Source: Paenarthrobacter ilicis (GTDB taxonomy: Bacteria; Actinomycetota; Actinomycetes; Actinomycetales; Micrococcaceae). From it: a stretch of 64,000 nt of DNA. How positions within the stretch are numbered: the stretch's first letter is position 1; each line of letters starts with the position of its first letter. The stretch lies in contig NZ_JAFBCD010000001.1 in the NCBI RefSeq assembly GCF_016907545.1, forward strand, positions 3,348,001-3,412,000, given 5' to 3'. Positions 63,567 through 64,000 of the stretch are shown piece by piece. The notes under the pieces were generated by a model that did not search any database, was not told the DNA's origin, and saw only the letters and a list, made by a program, of their open reading frames with translations. The translations under genes and the position numbers were made by a program.

Positions 63567-64000
63567 GGAACCGAGATCACCGCCACGGTCTTCTCCGCCT
63601 CATCGCGGAGCTCTACGCCCGCGATTCCCGCCAACTGAACCGGTGTGGCACCGGTGATCCTGATCCGGCCGCTGGGCGTCGCCGTCCAGCCGCAGGTCCG
63701 TTCCTCGGCCCCGTCACGACCCTTGACCCACAGGTAAAGCGTCCCTTCCAAGGGCATGCTCCGGCCTTCGACTTCCAGCTCGGTGCCCCACGTCTTCTTG
63801 ACCATTCCCACGGTGAGCTGCAATCCGTTGTCCGACTGGACCGAGTAGCTTGCATCGGGTTTTGCTGGCTGGTTCAGCAGCGGCCCTGCCAGGACTCCGG
63901 CTGCCAGGCACGCAGCCGCAACGGCGCCCACCAAAGCCGCCCACCGGCGTCGTGATGTGCGCCTGCGCGCTGACAAGTCCACCAGGACTCTCTTGGGCAA
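63563..64000 (-). CDS. C-terminal part of an anti-sigma-factor-like membrane protein (cut by window end)
   Basis: 145 residues to the window edge, where the frame is still open (TTG at 64000 is not a convincing start). A basic stretch (SARRRTSRRRW) is followed by one membrane helix (AALVGAVAAACLAAGVLAG) and an extracellular beta domain (LQLTVGMVKKTWGTELEVEG). This resembles RskA-type anti-sigma factors; the zinc-finger N-terminal domain would lie outside the window. Confidence 0.6.
   Translation of the reverse strand: MPKRVLVDLSARRRTSRRRWAALVGAVAAACLAAGVLAGPLLNQPAKPDASYSVQSDNGLQLTVGMVKKTWGTELEVEGRSMPLEGTLYLWVKGRDGAEERTCGWTATPSGRIRITGATPVQLAGIAGVELRDEAEKTVAVISVP

Overview
The window is high-GC actinobacterial DNA. 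Gene content and order (purF-purM followed by a DUF3073 gene, ClpB under an HspR-type inverted repeat, a septum-formation protein, SoxR, TrmB, a ureide/glyoxylate cluster) suggest a soil member of the Micrococcaceae, close to Arthrobacter or Paenarthrobacter. That placement is inference from protein character; no database search was possible.

Region 1 (1-6160) is accessory DNA of visibly lower GC. It holds the 3' part of a DUF262/DUF1524 (GmrSD-like) gene, a 62-codon gene, an unrecognised 760-residue protein with a C4 zinc ribbon and a PD-(D/E)XK nuclease-like C terminus, and the wreck of a large SNF2-type helicase (in-frame stops, a frameshift, both ends lost). It looks like a decayed mobile or defence island ending about 200 bp before the core genes.

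Region 2 (6240-13334) is an operon for glyoxylate and allantoin use: hyi, glxR, gcl, glycerate kinase, allB and a winged-helix regulator. A good promoter is followed by two similar 15-bp boxes one and two helical turns downstream. A third copy of the box precedes uraD-uraH at 22478, and a PucG-like aminotransferase lies at 20198, so these genes probably form one purine/ureide regulon. Allantoicase, ureidoglycolate and urate oxidase genes are not in the window.

Region 3 (13416-20082): a Bcp peroxiredoxin; a four-gene partner-switching module (PP2C response regulator, cellulose-synthase-like GT2 with a large helical insertion, STAS antagonist, RsbW-like kinase); and a lipoprotein / WXG-calpain protease / small protein trio that looks like a type VII secretion effector locus.

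Region 4 (20198-36657): PucG-like aminotransferase, PAP2 phosphatase, uraD-uraH, purF-purM, VOC and SRPBCC proteins, DUF3073, a septum-formation protein, clpB, a PPOX flavoprotein, and a molybdate operon led by an HTH-TOBE regulator.

Region 5 (36920-55432): mostly single-gene metabolic and transport units: BBE oxidoreductase, DUF4031-HD fusion, sialidase, YccF, TrpF, HutD, a paired SMR exporter, aldo/keto reductase, metallo-hydrolase, DEAD-box helicase, a SoxR/MFS divergent pair with a clear SoxR box, a methyltransferase, a tandem Lrp regulator divergent from an M20 amidohydrolase and MHS transporter, and a CynX-like MFS.

Region 6 (55503-64000): a DUF1272/PPOX pair, a repeat-rich secreted protein with about 4 copies of a 270-bp repeat, a lipoprotein, a frameshifted FG-GAP secreted protein, VOC/HxlR, trmB, small membrane and SRPBCC proteins, and a truncated anti-sigma-factor-like gene.

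Two dispersed non-coding repeat families stand out. One is a C/T-rich motif in arrays with an exact 32-bp period, lying directly after stop codons at four loci, always sense to the gene. The other is a 60-70 bp palindromic element with arms around GCAGAGCGGGCCT at four intergenic sites.
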